Positions 1-8,443 of a stretch of 64,000 nucleotides of DNA are shown piece after piece. A program made the translations under genes and the position numbers. Below the pieces are notes generated by a model, which worked only from the letters and a program-made list of their open reading frames with translations, was not told where the DNA came from and did not search any database. Source of the DNA: JANQPX01 sp050633905 (GTDB lineage Bacteria > Pseudomonadota > Alphaproteobacteria > Geminicoccales > Geminicoccaceae). The stretch covers positions 37,632 through 101,631 of the forward strand of contig JBOEHJ010000039.1 in assembly GCA_050633905.1 (NCBI GenBank). The letters run 5' to 3'. Position 1 is the first letter of the stretch; each line of letters starts with the position of its first letter.

Positions 1-1
1 G

Positions 2-598
2 ACGGCGTCGTGGGCTTGTGTTTTGCCCAGAGAAGAATCTCGATATCAGGTCGAGCACGAAGCCTTTGGGTCGATTGGCGAAGAAGCCCTGACGCTTCAT
101 TGCGTTGGGGATCAGCTGGTGGTCAATCGCAGGATCGACGTCAATGTGCACATCCTGTTTATGACGGCTTACCACCGCGATGCGCATTATACGGAAGTTT
201 GGCAAGGCGACCGCCTGGTTCGTTTCGAAAGTGAGACCAACGACAATGGTCAACAGAGCACGCTGGTCGTCCGGGCGGCGGCGAGCGGGACGATGATCAT
301 CGATGGACCAGATGGTCAGAGCGAGGTGCCGGAGACCGCGATCCCGACCGATCCATGGAACCAACGCATCGTCGAGCGCGGGCTGCAATTCGATCGCACC
401 AATGGCGACTTGATGGAGGTTTCCGTTGTCGATGCGGGCGACGACGTGATCGAGATCCAGGGGCGAATGATCCCAGCTCGGAAATTCATCTTGTCAGGCA
501 TGCGCCACCAAGAACTCTGGTTCGATAGCGCTGGCACCTGGATCAAATCGAAGATCATGCATGGTACCGGTACGATCACCATCACACGCATCAACTAG
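2..598 (+). CDS. DUF6134-like protein, 5' end missing
   Basis: The reading frame is already open at the window edge, so the true start and any signal peptide probably lie upstream. A TTG at 23 is the first in-window start-like codon, but I see no reason to prefer it. The visible part is about 198 residues, rich in beta-type alternation. It has the pattern 'DVNVHILFMTAYHRDAHYTE.W..D.L..FES.T.DNG', which I recognise as resembling the DUF6134 family (periplasmic or secreted proteins of unknown function). The C-terminal part (W-x-K at about residue 180, then 'GTGTITITRI') fits the usual end of that family. No enzymatic motif is visible. It ends 120 bp before the next gene on the same strand. Family assignment is from memory of sequence patterns; function is unknown. 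Confidence 0.55.
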   Translation, partial: TASWACVLPREESRYQVEHEAFGSIGEEALTLHCVGDQLVVNRRIDVNVHILFMTAYHRDAHYTEVWQGDRLVRFESETNDNGQQSTLVVRAAASGTMIIDGPDGQSEVPETAIPTDPWNQRIVERGLQFDRTNGDLMEVSVVDAGDDVIEIQGRMIPARKFILSGMRHQELWFDSAGTWIKSKIMHGTGTITITRIN

Positions 599-764
599 TA
601 GAATGTCCACAGTATCAACTTGCCTGTGCAAGGCATGGGTAACGCCAGGTAACTGACTGTTACGGCGTCGTTTTTGAACTGAGTATCCGGACCAAACGTT
701 GTGGCCTTGCCACTAGCGCATGGCCCGGTTCGCCTTATCGGTCTTTATCGGAAAGCGGGATAGC

Positions 765-1763
765 ATGCCAAAGAGTGTGTCCATCATCGGTTTGATCGTC
801 GGCCTTTTCCTGACGGTGGGATTGCTTGTCTGGTCGGATATCGGTCAGGTCCTGCAAAGCTTGTCGACGGCGGGTTTTGGTTTGCTCCTGGTCTTTTTTC
901 TAGCACCGCCGGAAGCGATGCTGAGTGCTGAGGCTTGGCGGCGGCTATTTCCGGATGAGCGCCGGCCGGCTTATTGGCAAACGCTTCGCGCATCCTGGAT
1001 GGGGGCTGCCGTGAATGCGCTGTTGCCGGTCGCCACCATCGGCGGGGAGATGGTCAAGGCGCGCGTCTTGATGCTTGGCAAGATGCCCGGCAACGATGTC
1101 GTGGCGGCAACTATCGTCGACAAGACGGTCCAGGCCATTGTGATCCTCGTTTGGGGCTTGATAGGCCTCTTGGTTCTGGCGTGCTTGGCGCCGGATGAGA
1201 ACCTCCTTTGGGGCGGTTTGATCAGCGCTTCCCTTTTCGGCTTTGGCATTGCCGGGTTCATCTGGGCGCAATTGGCCGGCAGCTTTTCCTTCTTGGCGAA
1301 AAGCGGCGCTCGCCTGATGCAGCGCTCTTCTGGGGAAGGTGAGCCAGCGAGCAGCCACGACCTGGATCAGGCGATTCGCGCTGTCTATCGAAGACCTGGC
1401 GTCATAGCAAAATCTGCTGCCCTTAGGCTTACCAGTCAGATCTGGCTGGTAAGCGAGGTGCTGCTCGCGACCTATCTTCTGGGCCATGCAGTCGGTCTCG
1501 AAGAAGCCATCATGCTGCGCGCGTTGATCGGTGCTGTCCGTGGTTTTTCGTTCGTGATCCCAGCAGGGCTTGGCCTGCAGGAAGGCGCCTATATCGCCCT
1601 TGGTGCCTTAATCGGCCTCCCCGCTGACGTCATGCTTGCCTTGTCGCTCGCAAGCCGCCTGCGCGAGATCGGCCCCAACATCCCGTTCCTGATCGCCTGG
1701 CAACATCTCGAAGGTGGTCAGTTATGGCGTTGGTTCAAAACCAAATCGTCGGCGTTTGCTTAA
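765..1763 (+). CDS. flippase-like integral membrane protein (UPF0104/HpnL type)
   Basis: A very hydrophobic protein of about 332 residues with roughly seven or eight membrane segments. It resembles the lysylphosphatidylglycerol synthase transmembrane-region/UPF0104 family, which includes HpnL of hopanoid clusters. Supporting features are an early 'GLFLTVGLLVWSD' helix, an Ala/Gly-rich region with 'VATIGGEMVKARVL', and a late 'RGFSFVIPAGLGLQEGAY' segment; the GxxEGA-type motif is typical of the family. An in-frame ATG at 720 adds 15 polar residues but has no Shine-Dalgarno. I chose the ATG at 765 because it starts directly before the first hydrophobic helix. It sits 33 bp upstream of a glycosyltransferase, so the pair may make or move a glycolipid. 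That substrate role is inference; no hopanoid gene is in the window. Confidence 0.7.
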   Translation: MPKSVSIIGLIVGLFLTVGLLVWSDIGQVLQSLSTAGFGLLLVFFLAPPEAMLSAEAWRRLFPDERRPAYWQTLRASWMGAAVNALLPVATIGGEMVKARVLMLGKMPGNDVVAATIVDKTVQAIVILVWGLIGLLVLACLAPDENLLWGGLISASLFGFGIAGFIWAQLAGSFSFLAKSGARLMQRSSGEGEPASSHDLDQAIRAVYRRPGVIAKSAALRLTSQIWLVSEVLLATYLLGHAVGLEEAIMLRALIGAVRGFSFVIPAGLGLQEGAYIALGALIGLPADVMLALSLASRLREIGPNIPFLIAWQHLEGGQLWRWFKTKSSAFA

Positions 1764-1796
1764 ACAATTCTAGCAAGAAAAACGGAGGATGAGGCC

Positions 1797-3200
1797 ATGT
1801 TCAGGTCCAGTGCATCACCATCTCATCAGCAATGCTCGAACGATGTTGTTATGCCAGACGACGTAAATCCTAGGACAACCAGACGTCGGCGGCATAACGG
1901 CGAGGCGGCCCCGCAACAGCGATTGAACGTGGCGGTATTGGTCGATCTGGTACGCCATCCAGGGGCCGGCGGCCATGTGAAGGCCTGGGAACGGTTCGCG
2001 GATGCAGCAACCTTGTTCCCCGACCAGCTGGATCTGACCGTCTATTTCCTGGGCGATGGCGAGACCGAGGAGCGTTTGTCGGACAATGTCCGCCTTCGCA
2101 CATTGCCGCCGGCCTTCGGAACGGGGCGTATCCCCTGGCTTCGAAATGGCGGCGGCGATACCGATCTCGCCTCCTATAATCCCCATCTCGCCAAATATTT
2201 GCTGGAGCATGATGTGTTTCATGCGACCAGCGCCTTTGCTTTTGCCAAGACAGCCGAAACGATTAGCCGCCGCTACGGTCGGCCGTTGGTCAGTTCAGTG
2301 CATACCGATGCTGCCAAATTCGCCGAGGTTTATACTAGCGAGATCGTCGAACAGCTTTTGGGACCGAACAAGCTCAGCCGTTGGCTGATCGAGACGATTG
2401 GTGTTGGCGAGATCAGCGCCCGCAATCTCAACCGGGCGCGCGATCGGGTGCTTAGAGCAAGCGATCACATCTTGGTCTCCAACAGGGATGACAGCGAGGT
2501 GATCCAATCGGCCATGCCTTATGTGGATGTTTCGCTACTCCGTCGCGGTATCGATCAGACGCTTTTCTCGCCTAAAAAACGTGACCGCGCTTGGCTCGAA
2601 GAGACCTACGGCGTGCCATCTGATGTTCCTGTCGTTCTTTTCGCCGGCCGCGTCGATGAGAGCAAACGGGTGCTCACCGTTGCCAAAGCGGCAAAACGCT
2701 TGATCGATAACGGGCAGCCCCTTCATGTTATGATCGCTGGAACAGGCTCTGAGACCGGCACGATCAAGACGCTCCTGGGGACGAACGCGAGGCTCGCAGG
2801 CAATGTCAGCCAGGAAAAACTTGCACGGTTGATGGCGAGCGCCGATCTCTTCGTTTTTCCGTCCGAAAGCGAGACCTTTGGCAATGTCGTGATCGAGGCC
2901 AAGGCATCGGGCCTGCCCGTCTTGGTGACGGCCGGCGCTACCACGGCACCATTGGTCTCATCGCCCGGCGTCGATGGCCTGTTGGCGCATGAGGGCTCGA
3001 TCGACGCCTATGCAGATGCCATGGCCTCGCTGCTGATCGATCCCGCCACCCGCCGACGAATTGGCCAGGCAGCCAGACGCCAGATCGAGCGTTCGTGGCC
3101 TGATTGGTCAGATGTCATGGCCGAGGATCTTCTGCCGATCTGGCAAAAAGCTTACGAGAGCGTCTCCAAGCGGAATATCCAGAGGAGGATTGCAGCATGA
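1797..3200 (+). CDS. GT4-family glycosyltransferase
   Basis: A 467-residue cytoplasmic glycosyltransferase with two Rossmann-like halves (GT-B fold). After a polar N-terminal extension of about 40 residues, the N-terminal domain begins at 'LNVAVLVDLVRHPGAGGHVKAW', with the small-residue GG motif seen in acceptor domains. The C-terminal domain contains 'VVLFAGRVDESKRV' and the donor-nucleotide motif 'FVFPSESETFGNVVIEAKA', which carries the EX7E pattern of GT4 enzymes. The start is well supported: AGGAG at about 1784-1788 lies 8-9 nt before ATG 1797. It follows the flippase-like gene at 33 bp and is probably co-transcribed. The sugar donor and acceptor cannot be read from sequence. A glycolipid or exopolysaccharide product is a guess based on the neighbour. 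Confidence 0.8.
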   Translation: MFRSSASPSHQQCSNDVVMPDDVNPRTTRRRRHNGEAAPQQRLNVAVLVDLVRHPGAGGHVKAWERFADAATLFPDQLDLTVYFLGDGETEERLSDNVRLRTLPPAFGTGRIPWLRNGGGDTDLASYNPHLAKYLLEHDVFHATSAFAFAKTAETISRRYGRPLVSSVHTDAAKFAEVYTSEIVEQLLGPNKLSRWLIETIGVGEISARNLNRARDRVLRASDHILVSNRDDSEVIQSAMPYVDVSLLRRGIDQTLFSPKKRDRAWLEETYGVPSDVPVVLFAGRVDESKRVLTVAKAAKRLIDNGQPLHVMIAGTGSETGTIKTLLGTNARLAGNVSQEKLARLMASADLFVFPSESETFGNVVIEAKASGLPVLVTAGATTAPLVSSPGVDGLLAHEGSIDAYADAMASLLIDPATRRRIGQAARRQIERSWPDWSDVMAEDLLPIWQKAYESVSKRNIQRRIAA

Positions 3201-3207
3201 CGATCTT

Positions 3208-3237
3208 GGGCGTGGCCACATCAATTGATTCCCACCA
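3208..3237 (+). repeat. copy of dispersed TGGYRTGRCCA repeat (degenerate)
   Basis: Begins 8 bp after the glycosyltransferase stop and reads GGCGTGGCCACATCAATTGA, then TTCCCACCA. It matches the first 30 bp of copies at 6101, 43010, 57305 and 58328, after which similarity fades. The central dyad here is GGCGTGGCC rather than the full TGGTATGACCA. Confidence 0.5.
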
Positions 3238-3418
3238 CCTTCGGATAGGGAAACAGGAGATCTGAGGGCGTGACGGTCGCTTGCAGCGATGGCATCGGCG
3301 CACATTCACAGTGAACAACAGCTCGTTGTCGAGACCGGGGTGTGGTTACGATTGACCGGGCGTTTTCCGATCCAGTGCTCATAAAGCCGTAACGATCTGG
3401 ACGTAAGGTCCGCAACTT

Positions 3419-3496
3419 GGTCCATGGGATCCTGGGAATCCGAGCCTCGTCCTACCTTTTTGACGGGCGGACGGAATCCCTAGATCCCATGGACAA
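3419..3496 (+). repeat. long-stem palindromic repeat, family 1 copy A
   Basis: The outer arms TCCATGGGATC (3421-3431) and GATCCCATGGA (3483-3493) are exact reverse complements. The inner parts continue pairing with few mismatches (GGGAATCCG against CGGAATCCC), giving a stem of about 25 bp around a loop of about 20 nt. The reverse complement of this copy aligns closely with the copy at 43488-43558, sharing GATTCCGTCCGC and GGCTCGGATTCCCAGGATC. Further copies lie at 43301, 54009 and 55516. It sits in a 375-bp gap (3201-3575) between convergent genes that otherwise shows only the family-2 copy at 3208. Confidence 0.75.
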
Positions 3497-3575
3497 GCTT
3501 AGACATCTTAGCGTTCACTCGCTAAAGCTTCATTAGTTCTGGACAGGACAACGCCTGGTAAATTGTTACTAAGGC

Positions 3576-4004
3576 CTAGTCTTTTCGCACCATATAGCGC
3601 CCGGGCTCCGCCTCTTCGAAGCCTAGCTTTCGATAGAATGGCTGTGCGTTGGTTGTTGCGAGAACCCAATGGCCTACATTGGCGAGGCGTGGATCATTGA
3701 TCGCGGTTTTGATCAACCAGGCACCTATTCCTTGGCCGCGGTGACGTTCCAGAACGAAGACATCGCCAAGATAGGCGAAGCGATGGAGATCGCTGACGAC
3801 CCGTGCAAAGCCGACCTGACGATCAATGTCATGATCGAGTAGATTGTAGACAAGACAGTTATCGAAGGATTGGACAATCTTTTCGCGCGGCAGATGCTTG
3901 GCCCAATAGCTCGAAGCCAGAAAATCGATGACGATCTGGAGATCGGTGTCCTTCGGATCGCTCGAAATGGAAAAAGAGCCTCGATGCCACCGTCCAAAGG
4001 TCAT
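3576..4004 (-). CDS. GNAT-family N-acetyltransferase
   Basis: A 142-residue single-domain GNAT protein. The acetyl-CoA pyrophosphate loop is clear as 'RHRGQGIGAWLI' (about residues 87-98, R/Q-x-x-G-x-G/A). It follows a hydrophobic beta-4 strand 'YLGDVFVLE' and precedes 'ATTNAQPFYRKLGFEE', the usual motif B ending with F-Y-x-x-x-G-F. The length is normal for a stand-alone GNAT. It is 30 bp downstream of the epimerase-like gene on the same strand and is probably the last gene of an rnd-epimerase-GNAT operon. The acyl acceptor is not predictable. Confidence 0.8.
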   Translation of the reverse strand: MTFGRWHRGSFSISSDPKDTDLQIVIDFLASSYWAKHLPREKIVQSFDNCLVYNLLDHDIDRQVGFARVVSDLHRFAYLGDVFVLERHRGQGIGAWLIKTAINDPRLANVGHWVLATTNAQPFYRKLGFEEAEPGRYMVRKD

Positions 4005-4034
4005 TGCATGCGCTCCTTCGATTGAAGATTGAGC

Positions 4035-4868
4035 CTAACTGCAGTTCGCTGTGCTGCGGACGCTCCGACCGAGGTCCAGGCAGCAGTGCCTAAGATCGGC
4101 GAGCGTGCAAGGCTGGCCGTAGCGCTCCTGTTGAAGGCTGATGTCCAGGACGAAGCGGTCCTTTTCTTCATAAGAATCGATGAGCAATTCGCCGCCGCCA
4201 TACCCTTCCATGATCCAAAGGGCGATTCGTCCAGTTGGCAAGGCGATGCCGGACCCGAGATTCATCACGCCGCCGGGCGGTTCCTGAATGATCCTTGAAA
4301 GGAGGTGGGCCAGAACATCAACCGGCAGGAAATCCCGCTTGACGAAGGGGTTCATGTCGTAGCGAATTTGACCTTGCTCGGCCAAACGATTGAGGCTCAT
4401 GGCGAGAAAAGAACGCCGGCCGGGGATGCGCTCATCGCCGAAGATATTGGCAAGCCGCAAGATGGTAAGACGTTCACCCAAAATATCGTCGACGGCTTGC
4501 TCAGCCCTAAGCTTGTTCCGCCCGTAAGCATCGCTCGGCGAAAGCAGGGATTGTTCGCGAAGGGGCCCATCGCTCGACGCATAGACCTTGCGCGAGCTCA
4601 ACATGATCATCGGTATGTCGCGCTCGCCGATCCGCTTGGCGATCAGAAGATCCGGATCAAGTTGCTCGAACGGATAATCATCTCGGTTCGAGTTTGGATG
4701 CCTGGCACAATTCAGGACGATATCGATACCGTCCAGAAGTGTGGGGTCATCGAGGTCGCCGTGGCTTTTGGCGATCACGCGTTCCGGGGGGAGAATGGCG
4801 AGTAGGTGCTGGGCGATGAAGCTGTTCTTGCCTAGAAGCAGCAATCGACCATTCCCGTCAGCCATCAT
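4035..4868 (-). CDS. NAD(P)-dependent extended-SDR sugar epimerase/reductase
   Basis: About 277 residues. The nucleotide-binding loop is an unusual 'LLLLGKNSFIAQHLL', where GxxSFIA replaces the common GxxGxxG. The catalytic pair is visible in 'SDAYGRNKLRAEQ' (Y-x-x-x-K), preceded by 'MLSSRKVYAS', the expected Ser-containing strand. Later segments ('LRLANIFGDE', 'FVKRDFLPVDVLAHLL', 'GVMNLGSG') are typical of extended SDRs acting on nucleotide sugars. The ATG-ATG pair at 4868/4865 overlaps the rnd stop by 8-11 bp, indicating translational coupling; a longer frame upstream to 4952 lies inside rnd and is less likely. Substrate unknown. Confidence 0.7.
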   Translation of the reverse strand: MMADGNGRLLLLGKNSFIAQHLLAILPPERVIAKSHGDLDDPTLLDGIDIVLNCARHPNSNRDDYPFEQLDPDLLIAKRIGERDIPMIMLSSRKVYASSDGPLREQSLLSPSDAYGRNKLRAEQAVDDILGERLTILRLANIFGDERIPGRRSFLAMSLNRLAEQGQIRYDMNPFVKRDFLPVDVLAHLLSRIIQEPPGGVMNLGSGIALPTGRIALWIMEGYGGGELLIDSYEEKDRFVLDISLQQERYGQPCTLADLRHCCLDLGRSVRSTANCS

Positions 4869-6087
4869 TGGCCGCCTTCGGCAGGTTCTCGTCCTCTTCC
4901 CGCTCGAACAATGTGATTTTTTCGTTCGCGATCGCGAGACCAAGCCTGCCATGCTTCAGGTCGAGGGCCGCCTCGCCGAAGACCTGATAGCGCCATCCGC
5001 GGAGCGCACGAACGTCGGCCTCGTCATCCGCGGCGATCGCTTCGAGATCACCGGTATTGGCAACCAGGCGCTGGGCGACATTGTTCTCTTCGCATTTGAA
5101 CTTCAATAAGACGCGCAACAGATCGACGATCGGGCCAATCCCACGCGGCAATTTTTGCACGACGGGCAATGCTGGGAGGTGGTCCTTCGGCAGGTCGAGG
5201 GCTGCTTTGATCGCGTCCGCCATGCCGATCATGGTTTTCTTGTCGACGCTTACCCGTCTGAGCTTAGCGATGTCGTCTGGTGATGTCGGCCGATTGGCAG
5301 CCACTTCCATCAGGAGATCATCGCGAATAATGCGATTGCGCGGCATATCCCGCGTCTGCGCCTCGGTTTCGCGCCAGGCCGCGAGGGCCTGGACGATGGC
5401 GATGAAACGCTTGTCCTTGGAGCGGATCTTGACCCGCTTCCAGGCGAGTTCCGGCGGCTGCTCATAGGTATTGGCGCTGGTAAGTTCGCTTAGTTCCTGA
5501 TCAGCCCAATCGGTCCGGCCGGCATTCTCCAGCTCCTGCTTCAGCTGTTCGTAAATCACCCTTAGATGAGTGACGTCGGCGAGGGCATAATTTAGCTGCT
5601 GATCGCTCAACGGGCGGCGTGACCAGTCGGTGAAGCGCGAACTCTTATCGATCCTGGCCTTGGCGATCTTGGTCACCAGGGTCTCGTAGCCGACTTCATC
5701 ACCATAGCCCAGCACCATGGCGGCGAGCTGGCTGTCGAAGATCGGTGCTGGCGTGCGTCCGGTCAGGTGATAGAAAATCTCGACATCCTGGCGGCAGGCA
5801 TGAAAAACCTTGATGACGTCCGGATTCGCCATCAAGTCGAACAACGGCTGGAGATCGAGATCCGACTCGAGCGGGTCGATCGCGGCAAAGCGGTCCTTGC
5901 CGGCAAGCTGTACCAGGCAGAGTTTCGGCCAATAGGTCCGATCACGCATGAACTCGGTATCGATGGTGATATAAGGTTCTTCGGCGAGTTCGCGACAGAA
6001 TTCTTCGACCTCAGCCGTCGTCGTTAAAAGCGTCATATAGCGATGATATCCGTCCGTAACCGTTGATGCCGATCCAGATCGACCCAT
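4858..6087 (-). CDS. rnd: ribonuclease D
   Basis: A DEDDy 3'-5' exoribonuclease involved in tRNA 3'-end maturation. The three exonuclease motifs are visible: Exo I 'YITIDTEFMRDRTYWPKL' (D-x-E), Exo II 'KVFHACRQDVEIF' and Exo III 'NYALADVTHL' (Y-x-x-x-D). The second half holds an HRDC-type helical region ('QALAAWRETEAQTRDMPRNR', 'DDLL.EVA'). The ATG at 6087 has GGGAAG about 7 nt upstream; an internal ATG at 6039 ('MTLLTTTAEVEEF') would give the more usual RNase D N-terminus, so the start is uncertain. The next gene overlaps its stop. A TGGTATGACCA dyad lies 14-30 bp upstream of the 6087 start. Confidence 0.92.
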   Translation of the reverse strand: MGRSGSASTVTDGYHRYMTLLTTTAEVEEFCRELAEEPYITIDTEFMRDRTYWPKLCLVQLAGKDRFAAIDPLESDLDLQPLFDLMANPDVIKVFHACRQDVEIFYHLTGRTPAPIFDSQLAAMVLGYGDEVGYETLVTKIAKARIDKSSRFTDWSRRPLSDQQLNYALADVTHLRVIYEQLKQELENAGRTDWADQELSELTSANTYEQPPELAWKRVKIRSKDKRFIAIVQALAAWRETEAQTRDMPRNRIIRDDLLMEVAANRPTSPDDIAKLRRVSVDKKTMIGMADAIKAALDLPKDHLPALPVVQKLPRGIGPIVDLLRVLLKFKCEENNVAQRLVANTGDLEAIAADDEADVRALRGWRYQVFGEAALDLKHGRLGLAIANEKITLFEREEDENLPKAANDG

Positions 6088-6100
6088 GTTTTGCTTCCCA

Positions 6101-6117
6101 GTGGTATGACCACATCA
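6101..6117 (+). promoter_or_regulatory. TGGTATGACCA dyad upstream of rnd (left member of inverted pair)
   Basis: GTGGTATGACCACATCA contains a perfect 13-bp palindrome, GTGGTATGACCAC. It fits the TNGTNNNACNA operator pattern known for FadR-type GntR regulators. The reverse complement of all 17 bp recurs at 6296-6312. Related sequences elsewhere in the window sit right after stop codons, so it may instead be a dispersed repeat. No GntR regulator gene is in the window. Confidence 0.4.
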
Positions 6118-6295
6118 GGTGATTCCCACAAGGTTTGATCATCGATCGCAATGGTCAAACCGGTTGGCAGCCCGTTCGACGCGATCGCGCCGTTGGTGAC
6201 GCGTTTGCTACAAAAGTGTTCCGAATTGATCCCAACACAGAGCTGTTTGCCCTTGGATTGTTAGGTCTCTTTCTTCGGAGGCTGTCACAACCAAG

Positions 6296-6312
6296 TGATG
6301 TGGTCATACCAC
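6296..6312 (-). promoter_or_regulatory. TGGTATGACCA dyad upstream of aspS (right member of inverted pair)
   Basis: TGATGTGGTCATACCAC is the exact reverse complement of 6101-6117, so the two sites form a 17-bp inverted repeat separated by 178 bp. This one lies about 185 bp before the aspS start. The 409-bp gap between rnd and aspS (6088-6496) shows nothing else recognisable beyond the pair. Confidence 0.4.
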
Positions 6313-6496
6313 CCAGCATAGGAGCCGAAATCGTTGGTGCAAGCGATTGGCTTGGCCATAAACACCGATGAATTCGCCTGGAGTTGAAGTCCCGGCTTGA
6401 CAGCGCCTTCGCTTCCGGCACTTTAGCGCCGGCTGGAGAGGGCTCCAGCGTTACGTTTTTGGCCTCACGCGCCATCGATCGATAGAGAGAAAATTC

Positions 6497-8443
6497 ATGC
6501 ATCCCTACCGCACCAACCATTGTAACAGTCTGCGCGCCGCCGACGCCGATGCCAGCCAAGACCAGGGCGTACAGATTCGGCTATCGGGCTGGGTGCATCG
6601 AAAGCGTGATCATGGCCAGTTGCTGTTCATCGATCTGCGCGATCACTTTGGCATCACACAGGTGGTTTTTCAGCCGGAAAAGCCGTTCTTCGAAGAGGCG
6701 GAACGCGCGCGGCTGGAAAGTGTCATCACCGTGACCGGGCGAGTGATCAGGCGGAGCGATGAGACCATCAATGCCAATTTGCCAACCGGTGAGATCGAGG
6801 TTGTAGCCGATGCGTTCATCCTTGAATCCACAGCCGAGACGCTGCCGATCCAGGTAAACAGCGATCGTGATTTTCCTGAGGATACGAGGTTGCAATACCG
6901 CTTCCTCGACCTTCGGCGCGAGCATATGCACAACAATATCATGCTCCGCTCCAAGATCATTTCCAGCATTCGACGGCGCATGGAAGAGCAAAACTTTACC
7001 GAGTTCCAGACCCCGATCCTGACCGCAAGCTCGCCGGAAGGGGCCAGAGACTTTCTGGTACCGTCTCGGGTTCATCCGGGCAAGTTCTACGCGCTGCCCC
7101 AAGCACCCCAGCAATATAAGCAGCTGATGATGATGTCGGGTTTCGATCGCTATTTTCAGATCGCACCTTGCTTTCGCGACGAGGATGCCCGAGCCGACCG
7201 TTCGCCAGGCGAGTTCTACCAGCTTGATCTGGAAATGGCCTTCGTCGATCAGGAAGATGTCTTCGCCGCGGTCGAACCGGTGATCCACGGCCTGTTCGAA
7301 GAATTTTCAGACTGGAGCTGCACCGCGGCTCCCTTTCCGCGCATCCCCTATAAGTCAGCGATGCAGACCTTCGGCTCAGACAAGCCAGATTTGCGCAATC
7401 CTCTTCTCATGGCTGATGTCACGGACATCTTCAAGGGTTCCGGCTTTAAGGTGTTCGCAGGGATGATAGAGAAGGACGAGAATGTCCGCGTCTGGGCGAT
7501 TCCAGCCCCCGGTGGCGGCTCTCGTGCCTTTTGCGACCGCATGAACAGCTGGGCACAAGGCGAAGGTCAGCCCGGCCTCGGCTACATCTTTTGGCGTGAT
7601 GGCGATGACGGCGGAGCAGGCCCGGTTGCCAAAAACATCGGCAGCGAACGCACCGCAGCGATACAAGCCTTTGCTAAGCTTGATGGATCTAGTCAGGCGA
7701 CATTGGCGGACGGATTGATCGACGTGATCACCGAACCTTGGTTCAAGCAGCGCCCCGATGGCCTACAAATCGGAGACGCCTGCTTCTTCGTCGCGGGTAA
7801 ACCATCTGATATGGCCAAATTCGCAGCTCTCGCGCGCGACAAGGTCGCAAGCGAACTCGATCTCGTCGAGAAGAACGCCTATCGTTTTTGCTGGATCGTC
7901 GATTTTCCGATGTATGAATGGAATGAGGAGACCAAGTCGGTTGAGTTCTCCCACAATCCCTTCTCCATGCCGAATGGCGGTCTCGATGCCCTGGAGAACC
8001 AGGATCCACTCACGATCCTCGCCCAGCAATACGACATCGTCTGCAACGGCACGGAACTCTCATCCGGCGCCATCCGAAACCATCGTCCCGATATCATGAT
8101 CAAAGCCTTCGAGATCGCCGGTTATGGGCGTGACGTCCTAGAAGAGCGCTTCGGTGGCATGTTCCGCGCCCTCCAGTTCGGTGCACCGCCGCATGGCGGG
8201 ATTGCGCCCGGCGTGGATCGCATCGTCATGCTCCTGGCCGACACCCCCAATATTCGTGAAGTCACTGCCTTTCCGCTCAATCAACAAGCACAGGAACGGT
8301 TGCTGGGAGCACCTGGCACGGTTGATGATAACCAGTTGAAAGAGCTCAATCTTCAACTCTCGCTTGCGGCACGGGAAGCGCTTCGTGCCGAGCAGGAAGG
8401 CACGGATGATGAGGCGGGCGAGCCAACGCGCGCCAGTGCCTGA
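6497..8443 (+). CDS. aspS: aspartyl-tRNA synthetase
   Basis: A class IIb aminoacyl-tRNA synthetase of 648 residues that charges tRNA with aspartate. The N-terminal OB-fold anticodon-binding domain is seen in 'LSGWVHRKRDHGQLLFIDLRD'. Motif 2 is 'CFRDEDARADRSPGEFYQLD' and motif 3 is 'HGGIAPGVDRIVMLL'. A bacterial GAD insertion lies between them (about residues 300-430). The wording 'DRSPGEFYQ' instead of 'DRQPEFTQ' is the variant I associate with alphaproteobacterial AspRS, which may be non-discriminating (Asp/Asn); that is inference. It is slightly longer than the usual 590-600 residues because of an acidic C-terminal tail. It is transcribed away from rnd. Confidence 0.96.
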   Translation: MHPYRTNHCNSLRAADADASQDQGVQIRLSGWVHRKRDHGQLLFIDLRDHFGITQVVFQPEKPFFEEAERARLESVITVTGRVIRRSDETINANLPTGEIEVVADAFILESTAETLPIQVNSDRDFPEDTRLQYRFLDLRREHMHNNIMLRSKIISSIRRRMEEQNFTEFQTPILTASSPEGARDFLVPSRVHPGKFYALPQAPQQYKQLMMMSGFDRYFQIAPCFRDEDARADRSPGEFYQLDLEMAFVDQEDVFAAVEPVIHGLFEEFSDWSCTAAPFPRIPYKSAMQTFGSDKPDLRNPLLMADVTDIFKGSGFKVFAGMIEKDENVRVWAIPAPGGGSRAFCDRMNSWAQGEGQPGLGYIFWRDGDDGGAGPVAKNIGSERTAAIQAFAKLDGSSQATLADGLIDVITEPWFKQRPDGLQIGDACFFVAGKPSDMAKFAALARDKVASELDLVEKNAYRFCWIVDFPMYEWNEETKSVEFSHNPFSMPNGGLDALENQDPLTILAQQYDIVCNGTELSSGAIRNHRPDIMIKAFEIAGYGRDVLEERFGGMFRALQFGAPPHGGIAPGVDRIVMLLADTPNIREVTAFPLNQQAQERLLGAPGTVDDNQLKELNLQLSLAAREALRAEQEGTDDEAGEPTRASA

